The notes: generated from the sequence alone by a model not told the origin. Positions 45,056 to 54,776 are shown, counted from the stretch's first letter. The stretch: DNA of 64,000 nt from an uncultured Opitutaceae bacterium (GCA_903929355.1 CAIYUN010000058.1:1-64000); one strand, 5' to 3'. A program made the numbers and translations.

Positions 45056-47197
45056 TCACCCCAGTGCCAGGTCCGTCCGCCTGACCTCTTTCACCGGCCA
45101 TTTCGTGACGGTGAGGCCCTTGGCGTTGCGGCTGCTCAGGGGCACTGCGGTCAGGTCAAAGTCGAGCTCGCGCACCCGCGCCCCGCTGCGGCCGTCGAGC
45201 GAGACGTGGACCGTCTTGGGCATCGACTTTTCAGTTTTACTCACCTCGAGGAACACCACCCGCGAGCCCTCGGATTTCGCCAGGGGGTAGAGCTTGTCGC
45301 GAGACAGGCCGCCGATCTGGAAGCGCTTGGCAAAGGCCTTTCCGGACTCCTTGTCCTGGTAGATCATGGTGTAGAAGCTGGGGTCGCCGTCCGTCGACCA
45401 CACCGCGACGTGGATGATCTCGCGGCCCATGAACACCTTCTCGCCGACCTTGGCCACCTTGAGCGAGCCGTCCCGCATGATGGTGAGCGCGCTGTCGAGG
45501 ATGGTGCACTCGGTGACGAACTCGTGCTGCCGCCAGTTCAGGCCGATGAAGCCGTCCTCGCGGTTGACGTAGAGCCGCTGGTTGGCCGACACGACCTCGG
45601 ACGCGTTGATCTGCCCGATCTCGTCGTAGCTGGTCCGGCGTTTGAGCCCCTTGCCGTATTTCTCCTGCAGGAGCTCAAACCACGCGATGGCATGTCCGGT
45701 GAGATTCCGCAGGCTCGCCTTGGTCTCCTTCATGCCCTCCTCGATCTTGCGGACGGTCTCGTCGGCCTGGAACCGGTTGTAGGCCGAGATGCGCTTGATG
45801 CGGATCTCGGTGAGGCGGGCGACATCGTCGTCGGTCACGTCGCGCCGGAGCTGTTTTAGAAACGGCTGCAACCCCTCGCGGATCTCGGCGAGCACGCTCT
45901 CCCAGGTCTTGGACTTCTCGATGCGACGGTAGACCCGCTCCTCGATGAAGATCCGTTCGAGCGAGTCCCAGTGCCATTGCTGCTCCAGCTCGCCCAGCTT
46001 GATCTCCAGCTCGCGCCGGAGCAGCACCTTGGTCGCGTCCACACTGCGTTTCAGCAGCTCGCGCACGCCAAGAAACTGCGGTTTGTCGTCGCCGGTCGTA
46101 CCGTCGCGGACGATGACGCACGCGGCCGGCGAGACGGCCGTCTGGCAGGCGGTGAACACATAGAGCTGCTGGACGATTTGCTCGGGATCGGCGCCCTGCG
46201 GCAGATGGATCAGGATCTCCACCCGGTCGGACGTGTTGTCATCGACATGCTTGATCTTGATCTTCCCTTTGGCGTTGGCGGCGAGGATGGACTCGATGAG
46301 CGACTCGGTCGTCGTGCCGTAGGGAAGCTCGGTGATGGCCAGCAGGTGCTTGGCGCGCACCTCGATCTTGGCGCGCACCTTCACCTTGCCGCCACGCTCG
46401 CCGTCGTTGTATTCCGCAAAGTCGGCGATGCCCCCCGAGGGGAAATCGGGAACAATGCGGAAGGTTTTTCCCTGGAGGTGGTTGATGGCGGCGCGGCAGA
46501 GGTCGTTGAAATTGTGCGGCAGGATCTTGGTGGCGAGCCCGACGGCGATGCCCTCCGCGCCCTCCAGGAGCACGATGGGGAACTTGGCCGGCAGGGTGAC
46601 CGGCTCCTTCGCGCGGCCGTCGTAGCTGAGCTGCCAGGTGGTCGTTTTGGGGTTGAAGAGCACCTCGCGGGCAAACGGGGTGAGCCGCGCCTCGATGTAG
46701 CGCGGCGCGGCGGCATCGTCGCCGGTGAACACGTTGCCGAAGTTGCCCTGGGGCTCGATGAGCCAGCCGCGCTGCGCGATGCCCACGAGCGCTGCGCCGA
46801 TGGAGGCGTCGCCGTGCGGGTGCAGCTTCATCGTGGCGCCGACGACATTGGCGACCTTGTGAAAGCGGCCGTCGTCCATGTCCCACAACGTGTGGAGCAC
46901 CCGGCGCTGGACGGGCTTGAGCCCGTCGTCCAGATGGGGGACGGCGCGGTCGAGGATGACGTAGCTGGCGTAGTCGAGAAACCAGTTGCGGTAGAGACGG
47001 GCCAGCGGGGCGTCGGGCGGGTTGCCGCCCCCGGGGCCGGCCGGCCGTCGCGGCCCTTCCGGGGGCGGGATGGGCAGCCCCGGCGGGGCCGCCGGTCCGG
47101 GGTCGGCGGCACCGGCCGCAGGCATGGGGTCGGCGGCTGGCGGGCCGGAGAGCGGGAGCTCGGGCTGGTTGTCCTTGGGGGTTTTGCGTTTTGCCAT
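45056..47197 (-). CDS. parC: DNA topoisomerase IV subunit A (GyrA/ParC family)
   Basis: 713 residues. The breakage-reunion subunit of a type IIA topoisomerase. After a Pro-rich N-terminus of about 60 residues: LYRNWFLDYASYVILDRAVP, DGLKPVQRRVLHTLWDMDDG, GATMKLHPHGDASIGAALVG, then PRYIEARLTPFA with the active Tyr at about residue 167. The C-terminal region has no clear GyrA-box, so a decatenating ParC-like role is inferred, paired with the ParE-like gene at 51106. The two subunit genes are about 3.9 kb apart with a signalling operon in between. Confidence 0.9.
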   Translation of the reverse strand: MAKRKTPKDNQPELPLSGPPAADPMPAAGAADPGPAAPPGLPIPPPEGPRRPAGPGGGNPPDAPLARLYRNWFLDYASYVILDRAVPHLDDGLKPVQRRVLHTLWDMDDGRFHKVANVVGATMKLHPHGDASIGAALVGIAQRGWLIEPQGNFGNVFTGDDAAAPRYIEARLTPFAREVLFNPKTTTWQLSYDGRAKEPVTLPAKFPIVLLEGAEGIAVGLATKILPHNFNDLCRAAINHLQGKTFRIVPDFPSGGIADFAEYNDGERGGKVKVRAKIEVRAKHLLAITELPYGTTTESLIESILAANAKGKIKIKHVDDNTSDRVEILIHLPQGADPEQIVQQLYVFTACQTAVSPAACVIVRDGTTGDDKPQFLGVRELLKRSVDATKVLLRRELEIKLGELEQQWHWDSLERIFIEERVYRRIEKSKTWESVLAEIREGLQPFLKQLRRDVTDDDVARLTEIRIKRISAYNRFQADETVRKIEEGMKETKASLRNLTGHAIAWFELLQEKYGKGLKRRTSYDEIGQINASEVVSANQRLYVNREDGFIGLNWRQHEFVTECTILDSALTIMRDGSLKVAKVGEKVFMGREIIHVAVWSTDGDPSFYTMIYQDKESGKAFAKRFQIGGLSRDKLYPLAKSEGSRVVFLEVSKTEKSMPKTVHVSLDGRSGARVRELDFDLTAVPLSSRNAKGLTVTKWPVKEVRRTDLALG

Positions 47198-47634
47198 CGG
47201 GCAACTCCAACCCGAGAACCGCCCCCCGCGTCGAGCCCTTTCTTTCAGGCCTGCCAGAGTTCCTGAGTTCCAGATTCGAATTGAATATGGAAATCAGGAA
47301 ATCAGGGACGGAAGGGACGGAGTTTTAACCACGGATCCTCCGTCGCCGATCCTTCGCCAAGGCTATGGACCGCAGGCAAGGCTTCCTCCTTCGCTAAAGC
47401 TTCGGAGGACAAGCCGGAGGACGCGGCGGACACTGATCCTAAAAAGCGCAGAAGGGTAACACGGAGAACACAGAGCCCAGACACAGAGTTCACAGAGCAA
47501 AATCCAGAGTGGCTGCAAGCATCGCTCCCGGTGGGTGACTCCCAGGCCTTCCCGCGGTTCGATGCATTTCTCTGTGAACTCGGGTTTTATCTCTGTGTGC
47601 GCTGTGACCAACTGCCGAATTTTGGTTTAAGGGT
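47198..47634. repeat. Composite repeat region between parC and the receiver gene
   Basis: About 47250-47335 is a reverse copy of the 1-195 unit (GGAAATCAGGAAATCAGGGA, then TTTTAACCACGGATC). From 47345 to 47430 there are CTTCGCTAAAGCTTCGGAGG-type words. From 47441 to 47620 lies the third copy of the 190-base family E element, same orientation as 17292-17482. No gene is supported. Confidence 0.85.
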
Positions 47635-48408
47635 TCAGGCCAGCAGCTCCGGGTGCGGGCCGGCGTGGGCGTGGCGTTCTTCCACCTGCAGCCAGGCGTG
47701 TGCCCGCTCGAGCGCCGCCATGAGGTCGTCAATGCGCATGGGCTTGCTGAGGAAGTCGTGCATGCCCGCCGCAATGCAGGCATGATAATCCTCCTTGCGC
47801 GCGTTGGCGGTGAGCGCGAGGACGTAGGGGGCCGCAGTGGCGGGAACGTGGGTCCGCAGCCGCCGGGTGGCCTCCAACCCGTCAAGCTCGGGCATCTGCA
47901 TGTCCATCACGACCAGATCGTAGGGCTGGCGCGCGAGACCTTCGAGCGCCTCGATCCCGTTGGCCACGGGATCGGCGCGGTAGCCGAGCTTGCCGAGCAT
48001 TAGCAGGAGGACCTTGCGGTTGATGGCGTTGTCCTCCGCCACGAGGATCCGCAGGGGCCGGCGGCGGGCGAAATCGCGGTCGAAGACCGAGGCGAACTTG
48101 GTTGGATCCGCCTGCGGCACATGGCGGAAACGCAGCACCTGCCCGAGCACGGTCTGCAGCTCGCGCGGCTTCACCGGCTTGGTCATGCGCGCCGCCACCG
48201 GGGCGCCCGCCAGCTCGCGCAGGCCGCCCCGCGAGGTGAGCATGACGACGGGCGGGGCGGCGGCACCCAGTCGGATCCTGATGTCGGCACAGACCTCGAG
48301 GCCGTCCATCCCGGGCATGTTGAAATCGAGCAGCACCAAGTCAAATTGCTCCCCGGCGGCCAGCCGCGCGAGCGCGGCCGGGCCGTCGGCGTGGCATTCG
48401 ACCGCCAT
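47635..48408 (-). CDS. Receiver domain fragment: distal part of a hybrid histidine kinase
   Basis: 257 residues if started at ATG 48408. It begins in the middle of a receiver domain (MAVECHADGPAALARL, then LVLLDFNMPGMDGLEV with the phospho-Asp and MTKPVKPREL with the conserved Lys). A complete second receiver follows: RILVAEDNAINRKVLLLML, LVVMDMQMPELDGLEATRRL, SKPMRIDDLM. The missing first strand of the first receiver is encoded at the end of the kinase gene just upstream in the same frame, separated only by TGA and one codon. This is most likely the 3' part of one broken gene. Confidence 0.8.
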   Translation of the reverse strand: MAVECHADGPAALARLAAGEQFDLVLLDFNMPGMDGLEVCADIRIRLGAAAPPVVMLTSRGGLRELAGAPVAARMTKPVKPRELQTVLGQVLRFRHVPQADPTKFASVFDRDFARRRPLRILVAEDNAINRKVLLLMLGKLGYRADPVANGIEALEGLARQPYDLVVMDMQMPELDGLEATRRLRTHVPATAAPYVLALTANARKEDYHACIAAGMHDFLSKPMRIDDLMAALERAHAWLQVEERHAHAGPHPELLA

Positions 48409-48411
48409 GCC

Positions 48412-49626
48412 TCAGCTTTGGAGCTGCTGCTCGAGGATGCGGCGGTTGACCTCGTTGTCATCCACGACGAGCACCCGGTGGCCGGCGAGCTCGACGGCGG
48501 CCGGAGGTTCGGCGCCGTCCTCGGCGACCGGGGGGGTGGCGGAGCCCGCGTTGATGGTAAAGCGGAAGCTCGAGCCCAGCCCGGGCGCGCTGGTGACCTG
48601 GATCTGCCCCCCCATCAGCTCGACGAGTTTCTGGCTGATGGCCAGGCCGAGCCCGGAGCCGCCATAGCGGCGCGTGGTGGAGGAATCCACCTGGGAGAAC
48701 GATTTGAAGAGCCGGTCCATCCGGTCCGCCGGGATGCCGATGCCGGTGTCCTCGACGACGAATGTCAGCTGCCAGCCCGTCTCGGCCGGGCAGGTGGTGA
48801 CCGAGACGGTGATGCCCCCCTGGGCCGTGAACTTCACCGCATTGCCAACCAGGTTGACGAGCACCTGCCGCAACCGCGTGCTGTCGGCGACAACCAGGTC
48901 GGGCAGGCCGGCGGCGAGGTAGAGGCCGAGCTCGATGTTTTTCTCGGCGCAGGGCGAGGCAAACAGGTCCAGCACCTGTTCGAGCGCGACCCGGAGGTCG
49001 AAGGGGTGGGCCTCGAGCTCGAGGCGTCCGGCCTCGATCTTGGAGAAGTCGAGGATGTCGTTGATGATCTCGAGCAGCGCGTCGGCGCTGTTGCGGATGG
49101 TCTCGACGTATTCCCGCTGCTCGGGCTCGAGGCTGAGGTCGAGCAGGAGGCTGCCCATACCGATGATGGCGTTCATCGGCGTGCGGATCTCGTGGCTTAT
49201 GTTGGCCAGGAACTCGCTTTTGGCCCGGTTGGCCGCCTCGGCGGTGGCGGTGGCCTGGAGCATGGCCACCTCGGCCTCCCGGCGGCGGGCGATCAGATCC
49301 TCCAGCAGGTGGGCGACCGTCAGCAGATCATCCTCGGCGCGCGCCGTGCCCGCGAGATCCGCCGGCCGCAGGGCGGCGACCGAGCTGCGCAACCGGTTCA
49401 GCACCTCCAGGTTCCGGGTGTATTGTTCCTCGAGTTTCCGGCCCGCCGCCACGAGTTCGTCGGAACTCAGCTGCATGGCGCGCTCGGCCAGCTTGCGGTC
49501 GCTGTCGAACTGCAGGTACGCCTCATCCACCGCCTGCAGCAGCGGAGCCCACGATTCGGGAATGACCGCGTCGGGGCCGAGATGCTTGCGGATCTGCCGC
49601 AGGAGCAGGCGGTGTTGCAACATCAT
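48412..49626 (-). CDS. Histidine kinase ending inside its receiver domain
   Basis: 404 residues from ATG 49626. An N-terminal helical region ([20 protein letters not shown], then a coiled coil) leads to the HisKA box [19 protein letters not shown], phospho-His at about residue 145. The ATPase domain has [28 protein letters not shown] and [19 protein letters not shown]. It ends [20 protein letters not shown] followed by QS and TGA, cutting a receiver after its first helix. The start overlaps the FIST gene stop (ATGA), so sensing by FIST and signalling by this kinase are probably linked. Confidence 0.88.
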   Translation of the reverse strand: MMLQHRLLLRQIRKHLGPDAVIPESWAPLLQAVDEAYLQFDSDRKLAERAMQLSSDELVAAGRKLEEQYTRNLEVLNRLRSSVAALRPADLAGTARAEDDLLTVAHLLEDLIARRREAEVAMLQATATAEAANRAKSEFLANISHEIRTPMNAIIGMGSLLLDLSLEPEQREYVETIRNSADALLEIINDILDFSKIEAGRLELEAHPFDLRVALEQVLDLFASPCAEKNIELGLYLAAGLPDLVVADSTRLRQVLVNLVGNAVKFTAQGGITVSVTTCPAETGWQLTFVVEDTGIGIPADRMDRLFKSFSQVDSSTTRRYGGSGLGLAISQKLVELMGGQIQVTSAPGLGSSFRFTINAGSATPPVAEDGAEPPAAVELAGHRVLVVDDNEVNRRILEQQLQS

Positions 49627-50753
49627 GCCTCGCTCAAGGTTGTGATTGTCATGGTCTGGTTGTGCAACTGGCACGCTCCCGACCCGCCGCTGGGGGCCAG
49701 TTCGCCGTAGGAGTAAAAGCCGGTGACCGCCGCGGCGGTCCCGAGGGTGTCGCGCACGATCTCCGTCTCCTCCTCGGTGCGCTGGCCCAGCACGATGCGC
49801 CGCCCCACGCAGCTCACGCAGATCACCAGCTCGGGTTCGGCGCCGTTGGCCGTCTGGCCCGCGGCGGCGGCGGCGCCGTCGATCAAATCCTCGTAGGACG
49901 CCCGCATGAACCGCACCCGCGCGCCCGTCGGGATGTCGCCGGCAAAGGTCATGCTCTCGGCCTGGTCGTCGATCGAGAGGATGGTGCGCACGACCGGCTG
50001 GCCGCCGCCCGCCGGCGTGACGCTGAGGGGGAAGCGCAGGGCGGAGCCTGGGAGGGCTGCGGCCTGGTCGCCCAGGTAATTTTTGTAGAGGCCGAGCGCG
50101 GACTGCCCGTCCAGCTCGGTGAGGACGTTGCCGGCGGATTTCGTCACGACCCGCTCGGGTCCAAACGGCGACCAGCCGCCGGCGGAGCCGATGCCGACCC
50201 GCAGGTGACCGCCGTAAAAACCGATTGCGACCACCCGGCCCGAAACGGGCGGCTCGTCGAGGCCGACCAGGGTTTGCTCAAACCGGGCGCCATCGCCCGC
50301 GAGGCCGCCGGTCAGCGCGACGCCGGCCGGCAGACTTTCGTTGAAGCCGCGCGCCAGCTCGGTCCCGTTCACCAGCGCCCCGTCGGAGACGACGAACACA
50401 TGGGCGAGCCCGGGGCCGAGGAGTTGGGTGGCCAGCGCGCGGCCGGCGGCGAAGCTGCCGGCGGCGCCGGCCACCGTGGTGGCGGCGCAGGCCACACGGG
50501 TTTTGGCCAGCGCGACCGCCGTGACCGTGAGCTGGTCCTCGGTGACCTCGGTGCCGGTGATCTCGCCGGAAGTCGAGGCGGCGATCACCCGGGCGCCCGG
50601 ATAAACGCGGCGCACCTCGTCGAGGGCGACGGGGTTGGCGAGCAGGTGCCGGCCGCCGAAGGCCAGGACAAACTGCGGGGCCAGCCCCGCGAGACCACCC
50701 GAGCGGACTTTCCAGCCCGACGCGGGGTTGAAGCTGCGTTGCTCGGTTTTCAT
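49623..50753 (-). CDS. FIST-domain sensory protein
   Basis: 376 residues without a membrane segment. The N-terminal FIST_N part shows [40 protein letters not shown] and [20 protein letters not shown]. The FIST_C part shows [20 protein letters not shown] and [20 protein letters not shown], ending [18 protein letters not shown] proteins are proposed to bind small ligands such as amino acids for signal transduction. Here the gene is translationally coupled to the hybrid kinase. It is preceded by repeats and then parE. Confidence 0.9.
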   Translation of the reverse strand: MKTEQRSFNPASGWKVRSGGLAGLAPQFVLAFGGRHLLANPVALDEVRRVYPGARVIAASTSGEITGTEVTEDQLTVTAVALAKTRVACAATTVAGAAGSFAAGRALATQLLGPGLAHVFVVSDGALVNGTELARGFNESLPAGVALTGGLAGDGARFEQTLVGLDEPPVSGRVVAIGFYGGHLRVGIGSAGGWSPFGPERVVTKSAGNVLTELDGQSALGLYKNYLGDQAAALPGSALRFPLSVTPAGGGQPVVRTILSIDDQAESMTFAGDIPTGARVRFMRASYEDLIDGAAAAAGQTANGAEPELVICVSCVGRRIVLGQRTEEETEIVRDTLGTAAAVTGFYSYGELAPSGGSGACQLHNQTMTITTLSEA

Positions 50754-51105
50754 CGTGGGTCAAGGTGGGCCGGGAGGATGGAGGTGTCGATGCGAATCCG
50801 GGGCTGGGGAATTTGGAATTTCGATTTTGGAATTTCGATTTTGGATTGAAGATCCACGTGGTCCTCACCCTTACGTCACTTCGAGCCAGCGGGTTGAGGT
50901 CCCATGGCCGGAGATTTTAAGGGCGAAGCCAGGAAACCAGGAATTCGGATTTCCGCATGCGTGACCCACGGGAGGATTTTCGATTTTGGATGAGAGGGCC
51001 GCGCTGTCCTCCGCCCAACGTCACTTCAAGCCAGCGCGTTGGGGTCAACGCGCTCCACCCGCAATCCCGGCGCGGCGGCTTGGGGCTTGAGACAGAGCCC
51101 CCGGC
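50754..51105. repeat. Family F repeat copies 2 and 3 between FIST and parE genes
   Basis: Copy 2 at about 50815-50912: ATTTCGATTTTGGATTGAAG, CCACGTGGTCC, TACGTCACTTCGAGCCAGCG, GTTGAGGTC. Copy 3 at about 50976-51045: GATTTTCGATTTTGGATGAG, CGCTGTCCTCC, CGTCACTTCAAGCCAGCGCG, TTGGGGTC. An AGCCAGGAAACCAGGAATTC stretch lies between. No gene is seen. Confidence 0.8.
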
Positions 51106-52947
51106 TCAGACCGCGACGAGATCCTTCTCCACCCGGAGGTGCCGGATGATGAAGTCCTGCCGGTCCGGGGTGTTCTTGCCCATGTAGAAGCCCAGCAGCC
51201 CGTCGCTGTCATGCAGGTGCGCGAGGGTGACCGGCTCCAACCGGATGTCCTCGCCGATGAAGTCCTTGAACTCGCCGGCCGAGATCTCGCCCAGGCCCTT
51301 GAAGCGCGTGATCTCGTGCCCGGCGCCGAGCGCGGCGACCGCCGCCTGCTTCTCCTCCTCGGAGTAACAGTAGCGGGTCACCTTTTTGTTGCGAACCCGG
51401 AACAGTGGCGTCTCGAGGATGAAGAGGTGGTTGTTGCGGATCACGTCGGGGAAAAACTGGAGAAAAAAGGAAAGCAGGAGCAGCCGGATGTGCATCCCGT
51501 CCACGTCGGCGTCGGTGGCGACGACGACGCGGTTGTAGCGCAGGCCATCGAGCCCGTCCTCGAGGTTGAGCGCGGACTGGAGGAGGTGGAACTCCTCGTT
51601 CTCATAGATGACCTTCTTGGAGAGTCCGTGGGTGTTGAGCGGCTTGCCCTTGAGGGCAAAGACGGCCTGGGTCTGCACATCGCGGCAGGCCGTGAGCGAG
51701 CCGGCGGCGCTGTCGCCCTCGACGATGAAGATCGTGCTGGCCTCGGCGCGTTCGTGTTTGTCGCCGAGGTGCAGGCGGCAGTCGCGGAGCTTGCGGTTGT
51801 GGAGCGTGGCCTTCTTGGCGCGCTCCCGGGCGAGGCCGCGGATGCCGGCGAGTTCCTTGCGCTCGTGCTCGCTGGCCTCGATCTTGGCCCGGATGATGTC
51901 CGCGGTCTCACGATGCTTGTGCAGCCAGGTGTCGAGCGCCTGCTGCATGAATTTGCCGATGAACTCACGGATGGTCGGCCCGCCCGGGCCGAGGCTGGCG
52001 GAGCCGAGCTTGGTCTTGGTCTGCGACTCGAACACCGGCTCCTGCACCCGCACCGCCACGGCGGCGGCGATGGACTGCCGGATGTCGGCGGCGTCGTATT
52101 CCTTTTTGAAATGGTTGCGCACCGTCTCCACCAGCGCCTCGCGGAAGGCCGCAAGGTGGGTGCCGCCCATGGTGGTGTGCTGGCCGTTGACGAATGAGAA
52201 GTACTCCTCGCCGTAATGCGCCCCGTGGGTGAACGCCACCTCGATGTCCTCGCCCTCGAGATGGATGATCGGGTAGAGCGGCTCGCCGCTGAGCTCCTTG
52301 GCGAGCAGGTCCTGGAGTCCGTTTTCCGAGCGGAACGGCTGGCCGTTGAGGGTGAGGGTGAGACCGCGGTTCAGATAGGCGTATTTCCACAGCATGTCCT
52401 CGATGAACTCGGGGCGGAACCGGAAATCCTTCCCGAAGAGCGCCTCGTCGGGCGTGAACTCGATGATCGTGCCGTTGCGCTCGCCGGTCTTGGCCACGCG
52501 GTGGTCCTTTTTCAATTTGCCCTGGGCGAACTCGACGACCTTGGTCTCGCCCTCGCGCACCGCCTGGGCGCGAAACTCCGCCGAGAGCGCGTTGACGGCC
52601 TTCTGGCCGACGCCGTTGAGGCCGACGGTCTTCTGGAAGGTCTCGCTGTCATATTTCGCCCCGGTGTTGATGACGGAGACGCACTCCAGCACCTTGCCGA
52701 GCGGGATGCCGCGCCCGTAGTCTCGCACCCGCAGGGTGCGCTCGCGCAGTTCGACCTCGATCTTCTTACCGTGGCCCATCGCGAACTCGTCCACGGCGTT
52801 GTCGATGGTCTCCTTGAGGAGGACGTAGATGCCGTCCTCCGCGTGGGCGCCGTCGCCGAGGCGGCCGATATACATGCCCGGACGGAGCCGGATGTGCTCG
52901 GTGGAACTGAGGGTTTTGATGCTGGCCTCGGTGTAGTTGGTCGCCAT
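51106..52947 (-). CDS. parE: DNA topoisomerase IV subunit B (GyrB/ParE family)
   Basis: 613 residues from ATG 52947 ([20 protein letters not shown]). GHKL ATPase: [56 protein letters not shown], and [50 protein letters not shown], and [20 protein letters not shown]. The C-terminus has [20 protein letters not shown]. The shorter length and [15 protein letters not shown] fit the ParE side of the family. Partner subunit: the gene at 45056-47197. Confidence 0.92.
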   Translation of the reverse strand: MATNYTEASIKTLSSTEHIRLRPGMYIGRLGDGAHAEDGIYVLLKETIDNAVDEFAMGHGKKIEVELRERTLRVRDYGRGIPLGKVLECVSVINTGAKYDSETFQKTVGLNGVGQKAVNALSAEFRAQAVREGETKVVEFAQGKLKKDHRVAKTGERNGTIIEFTPDEALFGKDFRFRPEFIEDMLWKYAYLNRGLTLTLNGQPFRSENGLQDLLAKELSGEPLYPIIHLEGEDIEVAFTHGAHYGEEYFSFVNGQHTTMGGTHLAAFREALVETVRNHFKKEYDAADIRQSIAAAVAVRVQEPVFESQTKTKLGSASLGPGGPTIREFIGKFMQQALDTWLHKHRETADIIRAKIEASEHERKELAGIRGLARERAKKATLHNRKLRDCRLHLGDKHERAEASTIFIVEGDSAAGSLTACRDVQTQAVFALKGKPLNTHGLSKKVIYENEEFHLLQSALNLEDGLDGLRYNRVVVATDADVDGMHIRLLLLSFFLQFFPDVIRNNHLFILETPLFRVRNKKVTRYCYSEEEKQAAVAALGAGHEITRFKGLGEISAGEFKDFIGEDIRLEPVTLAHLHDSDGLLGFYMGKNTPDRQDFIIRHLRVEKDLVAV

Positions 52948-53007
52948 GGATGGGGCTGAGGTTGAAAATTGGCCGGCGGCACGCAAGCCCGCGGAAAAGG
53001 GGGAGGA

Positions 53008-53040
53008 GAATTAAGCGCAAAGGCGCCAAGGGGCAAAGGG
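53008..53040. repeat. Single family C left arm upstream of the AsmA-like gene
   Basis: GAATTAAGCGCAAAGGCGCC, AAGGGGCAAAGGG words. No matching right arm is seen before the next gene, so this is a solitary or decayed arm. Confidence 0.7.
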
Positions 53041-53190
53041 TGGAGCCCATTGACCCCAATGGGCTGGTTTGGGTCGCGGGAGGGGGCCGGCGTCTTCGGC
53101 ATGGGAAAGCGCCTTGGGGTCAAGTCGCTCCACCAGGATGGGGCCGGAATCTGATCGACATTTCTGCTCTTCCATCATCCTGTCCCGCCC

Positions 53191-53958
53191 ATGAAAAAAA
53201 TCCTGCTCTGGTCGCTCGGCGGCCTCTTCGTGTTCGGCGTGGTTGGCGTGCTCGTGCTCACGTATTTCCTCGGCGGCATCGTCAAGGCCGGGGTCAACAG
53301 CTTCGGCCCCAAGCTCACCCAGACCAAGGTGGTGCTCGAGGGCGCGAGTCTTTCGCCGATCAGCGGGAGCGGCACGCTTACCGGCCTCACCGTCAGCAAC
53401 CCGCCCGGCTGGAAGAACGACCAGGCGTTTTCCCTCGGCACCATCCGCCTGACCGTCGCGCCGTTTTCACTCTTCGGCGACCATATCATCATCAATGAGC
53501 TGACCATCGACCAGCCCGTGTTCGACTACGAGACCAAGTTCACCGAGAACAATGTGTCCCAACTGCTCGGCAACGTCCAAAAGTTTGCCGGTTCCGGCTC
53601 GGCCACCCCCACCACCTCGAGCGGCAAGCCGGTAAAGTTTGAAATCAAAAAATTCCGCCTGACCAACGCCAAGGTTTCCGTCGGCGTGGCCGGCCTGGCG
53701 GCCGTCACCGTGCCCATGCCGGACATCTCGCTCGACAACGTCGGGTCCGACCAGGGCGGCATCACCCCCGACCAGCTCGCGGGGGTCGTGATGAAGAACG
53801 TTTCCGCCAGCGTCATCGTCGCCGGCAAGGATGCCGTGCTCAAGGCCGGGACCGCCGTCCTGAGCGGCGCGACCGATGTGGGCAAAGGCGCCACCGATGC
53901 CGCCAAAAATGCCGCTTCCGGCCTCAAGAGCCTGTTTGGCGGCAGTGGCAGCAAGTGA
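53191..53958 (+). CDS. AsmA-like membrane-anchored protein
   Basis: 255 residues with one N-terminal membrane helix (ILLWSLGGLFVFGVVGVLVL), then a beta-rich periplasmic part: TKVVLEGASLSPISGSGTLT, LSLGTIRLTVAPFSLFGD-like stretch, IIINELTIDQPVFDYETKF. This resembles the N-terminal part of AsmA/DUF748 proteins that bridge the two membranes. The length is short for that family, so it may be a truncated or specialised member. The C-terminus is Gly/Ser/Lys-rich (SGLKSLFGGSGSK). Function is not known. Confidence 0.7.
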   Translation: MKKILLWSLGGLFVFGVVGVLVLTYFLGGIVKAGVNSFGPKLTQTKVVLEGASLSPISGSGTLTGLTVSNPPGWKNDQAFSLGTIRLTVAPFSLFGDHIIINELTIDQPVFDYETKFTENNVSQLLGNVQKFAGSGSATPTTSSGKPVKFEIKKFRLTNAKVSVGVAGLAAVTVPMPDISLDNVGSDQGGITPDQLAGVVMKNVSASVIVAGKDAVLKAGTAVLSGATDVGKGATDAAKNAASGLKSLFGGSGSK

Positions 53959-53971
53959 AGGGGGCTGGCAG

Positions 53972-54062
53972 ATTTCTTATTGGGCCATTTCGGAAACATT
54001 TCCCGGGTGAGGTCAGTCCCGGTTCCTGCTGAAATTACCCAATTAGCGATATCCAATAACCC
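53972..54062. repeat. Family A inverted-repeat element before the DsbA-like gene
   Basis: Left arm GATTTCTTATTGGGCCATTT, right arm GAAATTACCCAATTAGCGAT to ATCCAATAACCC, which ends directly at ATG 54063. The loop is about 50 bases. Confidence 0.85.
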
Positions 54063-54776
54063 ATGAGCAATCGCACCGTCACCGTCACCTACTATCTCGA
54101 CATCATGTCTTCGTGGTGCCTGCTGGCGGAGCCGGCTTGGGAGCAGCTCAAGAAGCTGTATGCCGGCAAGGTGGATTTCCAGTGGCGGATCGCGCTCATG
54201 AACCCCGGCGACTTTCCCGCGTCGCGGGAGCAGTGCGACTGGTTCTACCGCCGCAGCGGCCCGATGATGCGTTCGCCGGTGATGTTCAACTCTGGCTGGC
54301 TCGAGCCGGCGCGCGCGGGCGATTACCAAGCGCCCAACCATATCGCCGAGGCCGCGCGCGACCTCGGGGTGGCCGACGACACCGTGCGCCTCGCCCTCGC
54401 CCGTGCCGCCCTGCACGACGGCAAAAAGATTGGCAGTCTCGCGGTGGCCACCGCTGTCGCCGCCAAGGCCGGCCGGCTCGACGCCCGGAAGCTCTGCGCC
54501 CGGGCCGAGTCCGCCGCCGTGCGGGCGCGGATTGCCGCGAGCACGGCCGAGTTTCACGCGCACCAGATCACGCAGCGTCCGGCGTTCATCGTGACGGACG
54601 TGATCGGCGACAAGGCGGTGTTTTCCGGGCTCGCGGTCGCCGCAGAGCTGGCGGCGATAACTGCCATGCTCGCCGACTGCGCCGCCTACGCGAGCCACGC
54701 CGCCCACCACGGCCCGCCGCCCACCACGGCCCGCCGCCGGTCAAGTAGCGCAGGCAGGGGTCAACCTTCGCTGTAG
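54063..54776 (+). CDS. DsbA-family (FrnE-like) thioredoxin-fold protein with frame-shifted C-terminus
   Basis: 237 residues. DSBA-like fold: TYYLDIMSSWCLLAEPAWEQ, FQWRIALMNPGDFPASREQC, then a helical insert and ITQRPAFIVTDVIGDKAVF. Only one Cys (SSWC) is at the usual CxxC site, so normal disulfide exchange is doubtful. The last 14 or so residues (PPTTARRRSSSAGRGQPSL) arise from a 17-base tandem duplication at 54701-54734 that shifts the frame past a stop at 54746. Without it the protein would end at 222 residues as PPPVK. No signal peptide is seen. Confidence 0.85.
   Translation: MSNRTVTVTYYLDIMSSWCLLAEPAWEQLKKLYAGKVDFQWRIALMNPGDFPASREQCDWFYRRSGPMMRSPVMFNSGWLEPARAGDYQAPNHIAEAARDLGVADDTVRLALARAALHDGKKIGSLAVATAVAAKAGRLDARKLCARAESAAVRARIAASTAEFHAHQITQRPAFIVTDVIGDKAVFSGLAVAAELAAITAMLADCAAYASHAAHHGPPPTTARRRSSSAGRGQPSL
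54701..54734. repeat. 17-base tandem duplication at the 3' end of the DsbA-like gene
   Basis: CGCCCACCACGGCCCGC occurs twice without interruption (54701-54717, 54718-54734). Because 17 is not a multiple of three, the second copy is read in a new frame. Confidence 0.97.

Noticed and set aside
48412-48414. TGA as a selenocysteine codon in the hybrid kinase
   Set aside because: The position corresponds to a structural Trp of receiver domains rather than a redox site, and selenocysteine has no role there.
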